Source of the DNA: Watersipora subatra
Taxonomy: Eukaryota > Bryozoa > Gymnolaemata > Cheilostomatida > Watersiporidae
NCBI RefSeq assembly: GCF_963576615.1
Contig: NC_088714.1
Span: 26,966,558 to 27,030,557 of the forward strand
Length of the DNA stretch: 64,000 bases
Direction: 5' to 3'
Made by a program: the position numbers and the translations under genes
Part shown: piece after piece, positions 11,576 through 23,345 of the stretch
Position numbering within the stretch: the stretch's first letter is position 1
Layout: every line of letters starts with the position of its first letter
Notes under the pieces: model-generated
Database searches by the model: none
Told to the model about the DNA's origin: nothing
The model's input: the letters and a program-made list of their open reading frames with translations, nothing else

Positions 11576-12759
11576 TCCTTTTTATCTCTCAACTTACACA
11601 AGAGAGAAAACGATATTTTAAAGCCAAATATAGGACTCTCGTTATTCAAATAACATTTAAGAACTAGCACTTGGAATTATCATGTAATACGAAACAAGAA
11701 CCTTACATAAACTCTTTACGTTGAGTGAAATTTGCATAAAAGGAGGTTTACTTTATGGGAACGCCTATAAAATCAGTAGTGGCATTCCTAGCACCCACAG
11801 AACAGCTTCTTATATACATGTCTATGGAAAGTAGATATATATAACCATTAAACAATGCCTACTATCTCAGGTGTTTCTAATAATGAGTTGTGGCAGCACT
11901 TGCAAACCTCAATATTTTTGAGACCTCTATCTCTAGGCTTTCAGGCACCCCCATCCATATGTCATACACATATTCCATATGCACATGCCGTATGCAGACC
12001 CCATATGCAGACCCCATATGCATAGATAATCTAAAACATCCTAAAGACACGTGCCCATTTAGACCGCAAGTTCACCAAACTACAGCGGTAAACAGAAAGG
12101 AACCTATGCTCCTAGTACCAACTACTACTAGTTGCCGGCAATGATCTCAAGAGTCGAACAAGTTAAGGTCAGCACGAGAGTGACTCTGGGTTATCATAGC
12201 CAATATGGCAATCACGCTAACTTCCTGTTTCTATCAAGTCTAAATACCTTGACATTCAGTGAGGGGGCACATGTTGCAACATGTTGCTGCGCAAGCTTGC
12301 TGTTGAAGTCTCGAAACCAATATGGAACCATAGTTTAATCTAAATTGCTGGCTTGACTACGACCACATGATAAAACACCCTCAAGAAACTTCATTCAGAA
12401 CATTCCAATTATCTAGCTTCTCCAGGAAACATATTTTAAATCCCTGTAATTACCATGAGGGAAGTGGCTATAGATAAGTGAACACGTGTAAGCACAAAGC
12501 TGGTTAGCATTTAAATTCATACCAGTCCAGTTTTAAATTGGAAGAAGGCGAGGTAGATGGTGCCAGCCAAATAGACACTAAAGAGGGTTGACCAGATATT
12601 GCAACATCGGCATTGTCTCCTTAGTAACCTCATCCTCTTTGCCTCTGAATATGAACAATCCTGCAGTGTTTAGTGTACTCGCTACAAGTTAGCCTTAGTT
12701 CCTAGCTCAACTCAGCACACGAAACTTTATATAATCTGACTTTGCATAGGCATGTGTAT
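11576..12759. other. No gene recognised
   Basis: Non-coding. Contains a small tandem motif at 11995-12020 (CAGACCCCATATG repeated). Confidence 0.4.
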
Positions 12760-13800
12760 AGTAGTCAGTACAAATATACAACTACACAGTAGTATATACT
12801 CGTATGTACTCTTATATAGTAGTGTATATGTGTGTACGTAGTAGCCTACATATTAGCATATATATATATACTATCTAGAAGTATATAAGTACTCCTATAT
12901 CGTAGTGTGTATATGTATAAGGTACATATTAGCAAATAGATACACTACTATTATTATAGGAGCACATATATATATATATATATAGTATATATATAGTATA
13001 TATATAGTATATATATATAGTATATATATATATATAGTATATATATATAGTATATATATATAGTATATATATAGTATATATATAGTATATATATAGTATA
13101 TATATAGTATATATATATCTATATATATATATATATATCTATATATATATATATATACGAGGGCGATATATATTATCGTATATATTGTTATATATGCTAT
13201 ATATTGTATACATAGATACACTATATATTATCGTATATATTGTTATATATGCTATATATTGTATACATAGATACACTATAAATACGCTATATATAGTGTA
13301 TCTATGTATATGCTACACATCAGCATATATACACTACATAGTAGCAAATATATACCACTATGCAGTGTATATATACTATTACATAGTAGTTTATACATGT
13401 TTATACTACATATCAGCATAAATACACTGCTATATATGAGTACATATATTCTACTGTATAGTATATATGTAGTAGTACAGATAGTTTTTATCAATGAGAA
13501 AAGCAACCTATACACTACTATACCAGCACTATATACTGCAATAGTATATATTGCTTAGTAGTATATATACTACTATATGGTGTATACATGTATATATACG
13601 CTGATGTAGTATATACATAGATACTACATTACTATATAATAGTATTTATGGAAACTACATAGTGGCTTATGTCTACTACTACGTAGTGTATGTACTGATA
13701 TATAGGATATACAAATATACACTATTATGAAGTAGTATATATACTGATATATAGGATATACAAATATACACTATTATGTAGTAGTATATGTAGGCCTAAT
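12760..13800. repeat. TA-rich microsatellite and minisatellite tract, about 1 kb
   Basis: At 12960-13160 the unit is TATATATAG and longer variants. Near 13165-13285 a 57-bp unit containing TATCGTATATATTGTTATAT and GTATACATAGATACAC occurs twice. At 13697-13790 a unit with GATATATAGGATATACAAAT also occurs twice. Long open frames here on both strands are artefacts of the repeat. Confidence 0.9.
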
Positions 13801-14679
13801 AGTAAGACAATTTGGTGAGTTTAGGTTTACTTGTACTTCTTGTATTTCATCTTTCATATTGGTCTTTACTCTTTACCTTAGCCTAGGAATGTATGTACTA
13901 TCCGGAATGGCTATCATAAACTTGAAACAAGATTGTATATACTTCTACATGCTTTTGAGTGTACGATAGCGGATGACTTAATTGCTTGTGAAATCTTTCG
14001 GAGCAACTTGAAAAAAAGGAAGGCGTCTAGCGCCATTGTAAGGTGCTACGCGTCTATCACTGAGAAAAGATTTGAACATTAACCTAGCCACCAACTATAC
14101 ACCAATCTCAAGAATCTACCTCAACATTTACAGATTTTGAGGCCTTCAAAACTTGTCAAACGAGAGCTTATTTTTGCTAGAGATAGATCGTATTCTCTGA
14201 AAGATCTAGCAAGTTTCAAAACTCTGCAAGTATGTATTATGTTAGGAACCAATTTTCAGCAATCCTTTTGTACAATCGAGCGTAATTTTGAATGCTAAGC
14301 TAAGCTAGACAGCCTGTAGTACTTACCGAGGTCTTACTCCATTTCTAGCAGCGTCATTTGCCTCCTACTACTATCACGACTGTTAGCGATTAAGCCCAGC
14401 CCTCTCCAATTGTTGTTTGTTATAGAGCATGCTTGAGCAACATTCAATACTCTCAAATGAATAGAGTTCACTTTATCATGAGGGTAAATCGAGGGCAAGT
14501 CAATAAACAAGAGAGGCTGCGCTTACTGATAGATGACGTTTGCACTCATTTTTCAACAAGCCATATTTTCATTCCTATTCTTCTCGCTCACCAGCTGTAG
14601 CGCCATTTTTTATACAAATATTATACAACAGCCCAGTTCATATTTTTGAAAAAGCAAACAACGATATATTCACATTTGT
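13801..14679. other. No gene recognised
   Basis: Unique-looking AT-rich sequence. No exon with both splice sites and no repeat family recognised. Confidence 0.35.
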
Positions 14680-14961
14680 GCAAAAAAAGAGAAAAAACCT
14701 TTGTGGTGTCATTCCGATCATGTGGTCACAAAATGACAGATGCTTTGTCCTATATTCTACATGAGCAGCTTCTATATTGCTGCTGTGACAAAGGTCGAAG
14801 CCATATTTTATGGCTATGAAATAAATAGAATGCTAAAATAGCTACAACCTTTGTCACAGCAACAATATAGAAGCTTTTCATGTAGAGTATAGAACAAATT
14901 ATCTATTATTTTATGACTACAAGATCGGAATAACACCACAAAGGTTTTCCCTCTTTTTTGC
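14680..14961. mobile_element. Near-complete 280-bp palindrome
   Basis: The left arm (14680-14811) includes AACCTTTGTGGTGTCATTCC and GCTGTGACAAAGGT. The right arm (14831-14961) carries their reverse complements, ACCTTTGTCACAGC and GGAATAACACCACAAAGGTT. The spacer is under 30 bp. The arms are diverged by scattered substitutions, consistent with an old foldback MITE. Confidence 0.7.
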
Positions 14962-15589
14962 AGCATTCTATATATTTCATAACTATAAATAGATGAGACA
15001 AACCCTGAAAAATTAGGATGATTCAACCAGAAACCAGAATGTAATGAGTTGAAAATGCTTTTAGAGCCTTTGCTCCTATCCTTTTACCTGTTTCTAGAAT
15101 ATGATAAAAACTGTAGGTTACTGCGGCGCAGAGCAGGGTATGAGGCTCATTGAGACGCATGCAGTGATTGTGATTGTAGTTAGCCTAATATTTTGGAGAG
15201 GTGTTTGGGTTTCTAGTTTTGTGAAAGCTGCACTTAATATTAAAGGGTTAAATGATTTTATTAGAGTTGAAGCTAACAAATGCTTACAAGTTCTGCTTTT
15301 AAAATTACCTCGTAGATTTATATACCAAATGACTAGAATAGAGATGACATAAAATGGTGCAAGTTGAAGAAATGTTAAAAGATAAGCCTGTTAGTAGCAC
15401 TGTAAAGATTTTTAGTTTTATTAAACTCAAAGTGGAAGTTGTTGTAGAAAATGTGCAAAATAAGCATCTATAAAGGGCAAGTTTTTAGCATAATGTTTAC
15501 TAGAATAAGAGTTGTCTCCACTCGTCAGTCGGAAAATACACTTAGAGGCTACGAAAAAGATGGCTTATAACAGAGTTAAAATTTGCATT
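14962..15589. other. No gene recognised
   Basis: No exon or repeat family supported. The open frame at 15101-15352 shows no recognisable domain. Confidence 0.35.
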
Positions 15590-15735
15590 AGCCTCGGTAG
15601 ACTGACACTCTAACACATGAGCTGATCAACCAAATGCAATTACTTCGGAGTAATAACGCAAATAATTATTATCTTTACTTTATCGGCACAGCTGATGATT
15701 TTTCACAACACATTAAACTGCCAAGGTATTAGCGT
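15590..15735 (-). repeat. SINE, minus strand, diverged
   Basis: Reverse complement shows TTGGTTGATCAGCTCATGTG, GTTAGAGTGTCAGTCTACC and AAAAATCATCAGCTGTG, matching the head and tRNA-like part of the SINE family at 22230. Confidence 0.45.
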
Positions 15736-16899
15736 TATGTTAAAAACTCTTGGAATCGTAAAAAGTTACACCTCAATAGTGCTGTGTCACCAGCTACAAA
15801 AGACTATGGCAAAAAGTTCCTTCAACTAAACTACCCGTATTATACAGCTAAGTAGACTACCATAAGTTCATACTCAAATCGCTTTGATGAATCAGTACGG
15901 AAAACAGGACACTCGCCTTATTCCTTCACATAATTTGTAACCGAAGTTACATTTAAGCAACTCACAAATACTGTGTTTCCATGCTTTGAATAGATTCAGA
16001 GTTGCTTCCACCCCGAATCATAGAAACGATAAAATCCGAACAGATATTTTTGCGGAGTCAGTAAAACTACATACTATTCGATGTCACAGAAACACTCACC
16101 GTTGATGGATTTAAATCAATAATAACCAGTTAAGCTCTCCCCAGGGAAGGTAAAAAAGTCAGCGCATTTCATCCCATTATCGCGCGGGTATATTCTAACT
16201 ACTATTGCCAATGATAGATTGATCATTCAACTATGATAAGATAATTATCTTTTTATTTATTTTATTACTTTATTCATTAAACAACTGAACCTACCAATTG
16301 TACAGATTCTCACTGCACTAGTGATGACCTCCTCCTAGGCTTAACTTTTTCAGCATAGAAACAGTTACTTTTACTAAAAGCGATCATCGTTCACGTGACC
16401 TTTGAAGGAATAATTGTATAGCAAGTAGTAAATTATGTTGCTGTTTTGTAATATAGAGGGATATTAATATTATTAGTAATAAAGAAAATTCTGATCAGGC
16501 ATCATAGCTGAGTTAGTGTAACAGGTGTACAAAGCGTAAGGTGAAACGTGACCGTGACCCGAAAGCGAGTCTACTATTGTAAGTTATGTTTTGAGGAGTA
16601 CACCGCTAGTTTTGGAAACATCAATCAAGTGCAACTCTGAATAGTTGAATCGGGAGGGTGTGAATTCGTTGGCAGAGGTTGACTCTGAATCCACTCGAAG
16701 CATAGAATCCCAGTGATAGCCAGGTGATGAGTCAGGCTTCTTCATTAAACTCATGAAGCTGTCCCTCACGCAAGGATTATAACTAAAGCAGTTGTGGGCA
16801 GCATTGGGTATTATAAAGCAGTAATATAATTATACCCTACCCTACATATGGGCTTAAATTGAATATAGACCATGAATCAGGATGAAGCTACTGGGGTAA
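15736..16899. other. No gene recognised
   Basis: Non-coding AT-rich sequence. No tandem array or element ends identified. Confidence 0.35.
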
Positions 16900-17379
16900 C
16901 ACTATGATTATATGGTTGACCAGCAAGTTTGTGCCATTCACAAGATGGAGACAGCAACAACCCAAGCGAGTTTTGTTACTCGGTTTTTCCCAAATGTTTC
17001 ATGCTTGCAAAAGATGGAAATGGCACTTGCGAATGATGTGCAAGAAAATTGCGTGCAGCTATTCCATTTTAAACATCCTCCACATCTTAGCCGCTTCAAT
17101 TTCGATTTGTGTCAACAAAGCGTGCTTAAGCAAGACAGAAGCCCGCTGCTAAAATCATTTAGCGAAGTTCCTTATCTTTTTTAACAAAGCGTCGGGTTTA
17201 TCAGCAACATGCGAACGTCCGTTGAAACACTTATCTCACGGCAACACAACATGCGCACAATGTAAACATAGCGCTAACCTCACTTATCGCACGGCAACAC
17301 AACATGCGCACAATGTAAACATAGCGCTAACCTCACTTATCGCACGGCAACACAACATGCGCACAATGTAAACATAGTG
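16900..17379. mobile_element. MITE family B, copy 1, with amplified terminal segment
   Basis: Begins CACTATG and ends CATAGTG. Interior blocks AAGCGAGTTTTGTTACT, GATGGAAATGGC and CTATTCCATTTTAAACAT are shared with copies at 42647 and 58746. The right part contains a 53-bp unit with CACGGCAACACAACATGCGC repeated three times (about 17226-17385). No protein. The flanking bases TAA and TTA do not form an exact duplication. Confidence 0.65.
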
Positions 17380-17385
17380 TTAACC
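17226..17385. repeat. 53-bp tandem repeat, three units
   Basis: Each unit contains CGGCAACACAACATGCGCAC and TAAACATAG. The other copies of this MITE have only one such segment, so the array arose within this copy. Confidence 0.85.
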
Positions 17386-17875
17386 TCATAAAATACTCAT
17401 TACTCTGCAAGCGTACATATATGCAATAGAATAATTATGTCAATATTCAAACAGATTTCAAACTTGTCCAAAAAAACCTTAATAAAAATATCTGGTGTTT
17501 ATGGGGGGGCTAGTGTTAGTTTGACCCCTCTCCCTGGCTACAAAATTGTTTTTGATAGTAGAACCACTGCTAACTGGTAATAGGTTTTCAATAGCTTAGA
17601 GTCTGATCTGAATGGACTCGCAAACCCTCAGCTCCTAAGATTCTCAAAGAACCCTGTTGTTTTCCTAAACAAAGAATTTCACTGCAACTGTTAACTTGCG
17701 GTACTTTGAATGTCGCTGATTTGTATGATATAATAGATGAGATAACAGACTCGCAAAAGACTAATAGCGATTAGTCGTCTATGTGATCAATTCAGCTGAC
17801 ATTATCTTGCTGTATGACAATATTGGGAAAATATTGCAATAGAGAGCCGACATACATTATCTATACATGTATAAA
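17380..17875. other. No gene recognised
   Basis: Spacer between a MITE and a Helitron. It has a G-run (GGGGGGG) at about 17500 and nothing else recognisable. Confidence 0.35.
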
Positions 17876-18327
17876 TCTCAGTGTTTGTTTGTCTGTCATT
17901 TGTTATTTGTGTGTCCAGTTACAGAGATAATGTTATAGGAACAAAAAATCTGCTTCTCACTGGATTTGAACTCAGTATTTCCAGCTGTGGAGGCAGGCGG
18001 GCTACCCCACTAAACCATACGGTGTACTTGCAATATAATAGAATAATTGTATACATTTTTACTACATCAATTAAAACACACACATAACGACGTTGTGTGC
18101 CGTGTAACATCAGGTAAGCTGGCTTCACAGCTCACGGCTTCATCGCTCTCATTATAGTAAATGTAACAATATAAGCAAGCTTAAATTACTAACTTTAGTT
18201 ACTCAAATTAGCAAGTTTGTTAATCCTGCCATTGGCTAATTAGTTAACTTAGCTAATGGCAATCATATTCCCTGCCACTGTTTATAAGCTGTTTTTATTA
18301 CCCGTGCAACAGCGAGCATTCAGTTAG
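17876..18327 (+). mobile_element. Non-autonomous Helitron, copy 2
   Basis: Starts with TCTCAGTGTTTGTTTGTCTG after a host A. Ends with a degraded version of the 3' hairpin (CCCGTGCAACAGCGAG) followed by GTTAG. It has the same order of blocks as 7533-7968: the TGTCCAG block, then a TGATTTGAACTCAG-like block, a CACTGTTTATAAGCTG block and a TTATTACCC end. Confidence 0.65.
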
Positions 18328-18648
18328 CGCTTAAACACAACAGAGAAGACCATCAACCAACTCCATATGAGATCATTTTGAGGTTAGCTGGCATCCACTT
18401 CATGTTATCATACATTCTTGCATCTCCTGGGTGGAAGGGTACTCATAAATTTGACATATCATTAAAGTCCAACTTACATATAAGCAGTGTCTCTTGTTCT
18501 GTGATGTTAACCCAAGCGTTGTGCCCTTGAAACACTTGCCAGTACTTCCTTATGAGAGTTGCTGGTAGGCTTTTTGTGCAATAGAATCAATTTGATGTCA
18601 AGCAAGAACGTAGACAGTAGCAGTTGATTGATACCTTGCACCAATTAA
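18328..18648. other. No gene recognised
   Basis: Spacer between two elements; nothing supportable. Confidence 0.35.
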
Positions 18649-19092
18649 AGGCTGGTTCAAACTATATCGCAGTATCTCAGTGTTGATTCCACAATACTTC
18701 GGTGATTGTCGATGATAACCATGTTCACACTATCACAAACCCATCCGTGTTTGCATTAGGAAATACTCCGTGACGTAGTGTTTTTATTTCTCTTTTTAAA
18801 TTTTCGCGAAGAAACCTCTTTGTTTTCGTGAGAAGGAATCAAAAACTAGTCCCGCAGCGACTATCATAAACGGATATGAATAAATCCCACTATACGCGAC
18901 CAGGAATTACTATCGCCGAAAGAGTTCACATTTGAAAGGCTCGGTGAAATATCAGGAAAGTTTGACAGCTGCAAACTTTCCCGACGTGTCCGCGATGCTT
19001 TGTCGATGCCATCAATTCACGGTTTACATAATTGACGATGAACGCCGAAGGGAAACACTGACAAATGGCGATATAGTGTGAACCAGCCTTAA
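18649..19092. mobile_element. MITE family A, copy 2
   Basis: Left end AGGCTGGTTCAAACTATATC and right end ATATAGTGTGAACCAGCCTT are inverted repeats. The interior follows copy 1 (3748-4196) throughout, including ATCAATTCACGGTT and GATGAACGCCGAA. No clear 8-bp duplication remains here. Confidence 0.75.
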
Positions 19093-19418
19093 GTATGTAT
19101 AACCTTTTATTGGCATTGGTGATCATTAACAAAATGATGTTTTTCGTTATGCTAAAACAAGAACAAAAATGAAAAGATAGAAATCAGGAATTATTCATGG
19201 GTTGAACAAAAGCATTTTAAAGTAGGAAATCTAGCAGTATTGCGGAGGAGTCAGGATAGTGAATCATAGGTTGTAGTAACAGAATGTTCATCTGCTGAAA
19301 CAAACGATGGTGGATTTACTATGTTTGTGCAATAGAATAGAAAATTATGTTTGTCATATGCTTTGAAGGATAAATGATAACAAAATAACTAAGGAGCTTT
19401 TTACAGCAAGTAAACAGA

Positions 19419-19516
19419 ACAATCATTAGATTGTTACAGACATGTACTAAACATGTCTATAACATGTCTGTTACATGTCTGTAACAATCATTAGATTGTT
19501 ACAGACATGTACTAAA
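19419..19516. repeat. Interlocked direct and inverted repeats
   Basis: A 34-bp segment starting AACAATCATTAGATTGTTAC occurs at 19419-19452 and again at 19483-19516. Each is itself partly palindromic (GTAACAATC...GATTGTTAC). Several ACATGTCTGTAAC-type pieces lie between them in inverted order. Confidence 0.8.
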
Positions 19517-19654
19517 ATATATTTTACTCATGAGGTCCACGCGCATGAATTCCAAAAAGAAAATACCCTTGCATTAAGCTTAATTATTTTCAATAAATCA
19601 GTTTTTTATAATAATAATATAATAAATATTTTTCAATAAATCATGCTATTAATA

Positions 19655-19685
19655 CACACACGCACTCGCGCACGCACACACATGT
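19655..19685. repeat. CA-rich microsatellite, imperfect
   Basis: ACACACACGCACTCGCGCAC and similar alternating purine-pyrimidine dinucleotides. Confidence 0.7.
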
Positions 19686-21300
19686 TTGAAAATTCTAAAT
19701 ATAGTGATGCAGAGGCCTTTTAAGGAGTGAAGCATACGATGGAGGGGCAGTGTTAGATGTAAAAATGCCAGAGACAAATAAGGAAGAAGATAAGGTTTAT
19801 GAAGATTGTGCAAGATGGCGTGAAAAATCCTGGTGTGATAAACGCAGATGCAAAAAGTAGGAACGTATACAAGAAGATTAAACTGAAGGCATAGTGTCAA
19901 TAGACAAAGAAACAGCATTGCTGTTTAATCGCTCACTTGAAACCCTTTACAAAAGCGATTATGACCAAGTCTGGTATGGCAGAACGCTGACATATAGATG
20001 TGATCTTCATATAAGCATCGCTGCCAAGTCTCATCATGTGACCATTTTGCAACAACGAGACTTGTTTTAGGTCTCTGATGTAAACTGAGAATTATAGCCG
20101 AAAAAAACTAACCATAGTCACTTGTGTTGGCTAATTATTGATAAGTAGTTAAATGAAAAATTTGAAAAAAGTAATGAAGTTTTCAAAACTCACAGTTCTC
20201 AGTTCAACCTTTGACCCCTGTTTGCTGTAATACAATATAAATCAAGGCAGACACTGCAGTTTACTATGATTTCATCTAAATACAATGTATGCACAGGGTA
20301 AGCTTTCTCATATGTCCGGTGTTAAGCTTGGATTATACAAAGAAGCCTAAAATGTGCAAAGATTTGCAGTTGCTTTCTCACTGCAAGTATACGTCATTAT
20401 GCAAATAACAGATGCTTCAGAGTTGTTTTCTCTTGACAGCCAATCTTTGCTCATTCATCTGTCCAAATCCATAGTTGGAGGTTGGACAAAGATTGCACAA
20501 ACAGGAATTTATTAAAATTATATTTATTTCAATTTTAAAATTTAATTTCAACCACATTAAAATTAATATGCTCATGATATTCAACAAATTTTGTTTTTGG
20601 AGATATGGTTTTAGAAAGTTTTCATTATCATTAAAACAAAAAAGTCTGAGTGGTTTGCATGGGAGCTGAATCATTAGAGGTGAGGGAAAGTTTATTCACT
20701 GGAATTATGCGAACCAGCTCTAAGTCACACTTTATTAGAGCACTTGGCTTCATCATGAGTCATATTATATAGCTTCATGCATGTCTAAACCAGTACGTAT
20801 TTCCATAGTAGCAATAATGACACATATTGGTCAAATCCTGCTCAGTATTACAGTATGATTCATAGATTTCACTATCCATGACATGATCACAGAAAATGTA
20901 TAAACATAATAAGAAAATTGTTTCCTCAACCTTGTGAACCCAAGTGGCTTGTAATGTCTACTTGAACTTGGGTCTCTTACTAGAGACCTGCGAGTTTTAG
21001 CACCCGTCTCAAGATGTTAGCCGTTCTCAATAACGAGCTTTTCTGCAGCTGACTTGTGGTGATTGTTACCTGTATTTGAGCCACATTCGATGTGCAGGTG
21101 TTATTGCACCCATTACTTCTATGACTAATGTAATTGCAGTTGTTCTTACATGCCAGCACTTTTCAATCTCCTTTTTGAGTGGGAGATATTTTGCTACCTT
21201 TTCCTTTTTTGCTGGGTATGTCGTTGTCATTGAGTATTGCTATATGACTATGTCTATTATAGTAGCTCGCTTGTTCTTCTTGTTCTATATACGCCCTATA
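19686..21300. other. No gene recognised
   Basis: AT-rich; short open frames only. A possible SINE scrap, ATAGTTGGAGGTTGGACAAA, at 20470-20489 resembles 33047-33065. Confidence 0.35.
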
Positions 21301-21315
21301 TACGCCTTTTACGTA

Positions 21316-21495
21316 TATATGTATGTACATGTGTACATATATATGTACGTATATACGTACATATATACGTACGTATATATGTACGTATATACATAATATA
21401 TATGTATATATGTATGTATATATGTACGTATATATGTACATTTATATGTACGTATGTATACATACATATAAATGTACATATATATATATATAAAT
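21316..21495. repeat. TATGTACG-type microsatellite
   Basis: Alternating purine-pyrimidine tract dominated by ATATGTACGTATATACGTAC permutations. Tyr/Ile/Val-rich open frames on both strands are repeat artefacts. Confidence 0.9.
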
Positions 21496-21497
21496 AT

Positions 21498-21716
21498 AAG
21501 TACAAAGATGGAAAAAGTTTTTAGCAACAGTTTATTACTTAAAGTTTCATGATGCAAAAAGATGTTAAGTTTTCACCAATCGCCAGATAAAAAATTGCAT
21601 GACACAAACACAAAACCAAGAATACACTAACAACACCAAAATGAAGAGTTACCTGTATAAGTACAAAGATGGAAAAAGTTTTTAGCAACAGTTTATGACT
21701 AAAAGTTTCATACTGC
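21498..21716 (+). repeat. Direct repeat of about 58 bp, 160 bp apart
   Basis: AAGTACAAAGATGGAAAAAG followed by TTTTTAGCAACAGTTTAT occurs at 21499-21556 and 21659-21716. The first copy directly follows the microsatellite. Confidence 0.85.
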
Positions 21717-21865
21717 ATGCAGTAATCATCAGATGCTAATGTGAAGTGCTTGTGTATAATACTTGGTCAAATCAAGTATAAAAGCCTAACTATTAAATTG
21801 GTTAATTGGTGAGCTTAGCCTTAGATAAGTAAAATTTGGTGACGTGTCTACAGGATGTTACTATA

Positions 21866-21870
21866 TCCTG

Positions 21871-21930
<60 letters not shown>

Positions 21931-22112
21931 TATATATATATATATATATATATATGCATACATATATACATACATATGTATATGTATATATGTACGTATA
22001 TATGTCCGTATATATGTACGTGTATATGTACGTGTATATATATATACATATATATGTACGTATATATGTACCTATATAAGTACGTATATATATATGTATA
22101 TATGTACGTATA
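21866..22112. repeat. (TA)n grading into TATGTACG microsatellite
   Basis: About 85 bp of near-pure TA, then units such as GTACGTATATATGTACG. This is the same motif as at 21316-21495. Confidence 0.9.
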
Positions 22113-22229
22113 TATTTTAAAAAGAAGCAAAGTGTGGTTGAAATTCATTCTTATAGTTCAGACTGAGGCTTGGTAACTAAATGAAAAGACACAAGCCTTG
22201 TTTTATGTTTTTATAATGTATAAAGCCTA

Positions 22230-22475
22230 TTCTCTTGTCAGAACTAGTGTTTGGGATGTCTCGAGAGCTGTGAGATATTGTCAGGTGTAATCACTGTACG
22301 TACAATTATTATTATGGGTACATTGTTGAATGGCAATTAATCGACTCAGGTGTTAGAGTGTTAGTGTACAATATTGAAAGGCATGAGTTCTAATCCTATA
22401 CGATGCAATCTTTTTTCATCCTCTAACCATGGCTTTGGACGGATGAACAAACACAACTCTCATTATAGTAAATAC
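22230..22475 (+). repeat. tRNA-derived SINE, near full length
   Basis: Head with GAGCTGTGAGATATTGTCAG and GTGTAATCACTGTACGTAC, tRNA-like middle with a degenerate B box (GAGTTCTAATCC), a T-rich stretch, CCATGGCTTTGGACGGA and the terminal CTCATTATAGTAAA. About 245 bp. Confidence 0.65.
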
Positions 22476-23100
22476 TGGCAAAAAACTTGACTCTGCAATT
22501 TTATTAAACATAAAAACATTACTAAATATAATTAATAGTCACATATCCATTTGTGCCATTAATAAGTTCGCTATAAGTGGTTTAAAGATAGTACACTTGA
22601 TGCTGTACACTGATAAACACTTCAAAACTTTTGTGTTAGTTAGTTGGATATTTATTGCAGCAAAAAATGGTTCAGGCAGTTTGGCACGACCAAAAAAAAG
22701 TAAATTTCAAATTTTAACTGTTTGGCAATTCTACCTATTTGCAGGCATTGTATGAAATTTGAAGGAAATTAAAGTTAGTTTCTCCTGGAAATTAAGTAAA
22801 AGGCAACTCCTCAACTAAAAATGAGCTACGCTTTTGCTAATCAAAGTTTAGACAGTTAGTATTAGTGTGGATTGAAAATGCCTGGTCCATGTCTGGGCGT
22901 TGAAAATTGAATACTACATAGTACTGTACATTAAACAGCCTATATTGTCTCATACACAGACTCCTAGACTACAATATGGTACAATATGCATATGCAGTAT
23001 ATATGAGAAAATAAAATATGGTTGTACCTGTAATAGGTACAGTATAATATTAATAACAGCAATTATAACAAATGAAAATTGCAGTACAACACGCTGGCTA
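22476..23100. other. No gene recognised
   Basis: AT-rich; the open frame that begins at 22900 is random in composition until it enters the repeat at 23101. Confidence 0.35.
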
Positions 23101-23345
23101 GAAAGTCACCCGCATGCATCACTCGCATTGTCGACCGTGAGAGCCACCTATTGGTCAAAGTTGACCTTCTGCGGATACGCACAGTCACATCAGACAAACA
23201 TCCGGACACCGGACAATGTATGGACAATTGAAAGTCTGGGAGAAGTGAAGAACGAAGAAGGTGTCAACTGTATTTGTAAAGAGGGTTTTGACTGTATTTG
23301 TGAAGAGGGTGCCGACTGTATTTGTGAAGAAGGTGTGGACCGTAT
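23101..23345 (+). repeat. Dispersed repeat with a 24-bp tandem tail
   Basis: 23101-23250 matches the reverse complement of 8140-8290. It is followed at about 23250-23345 by four imperfect 24-bp units of the kind GACTGTATTTGTGAAGAGGG. The frame is open and would encode Cys-Ile-Cys repeats (EGADCICE type), but no start, splice site or second copy with conserved protein supports a gene. Confidence 0.6.

Noticed and set aside
12895..13558. Several overlapping open frames on both strands rich in Tyr and Ile
   Set aside because: They are translations of the TA microsatellite; open on both strands because TA repeats lack stops in some frames.
21163..22176. Open frames up to 106 codons on both strands, Tyr/Ile/Val-rich
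   Set aside because: Artefacts of the TATGTACG microsatellites.
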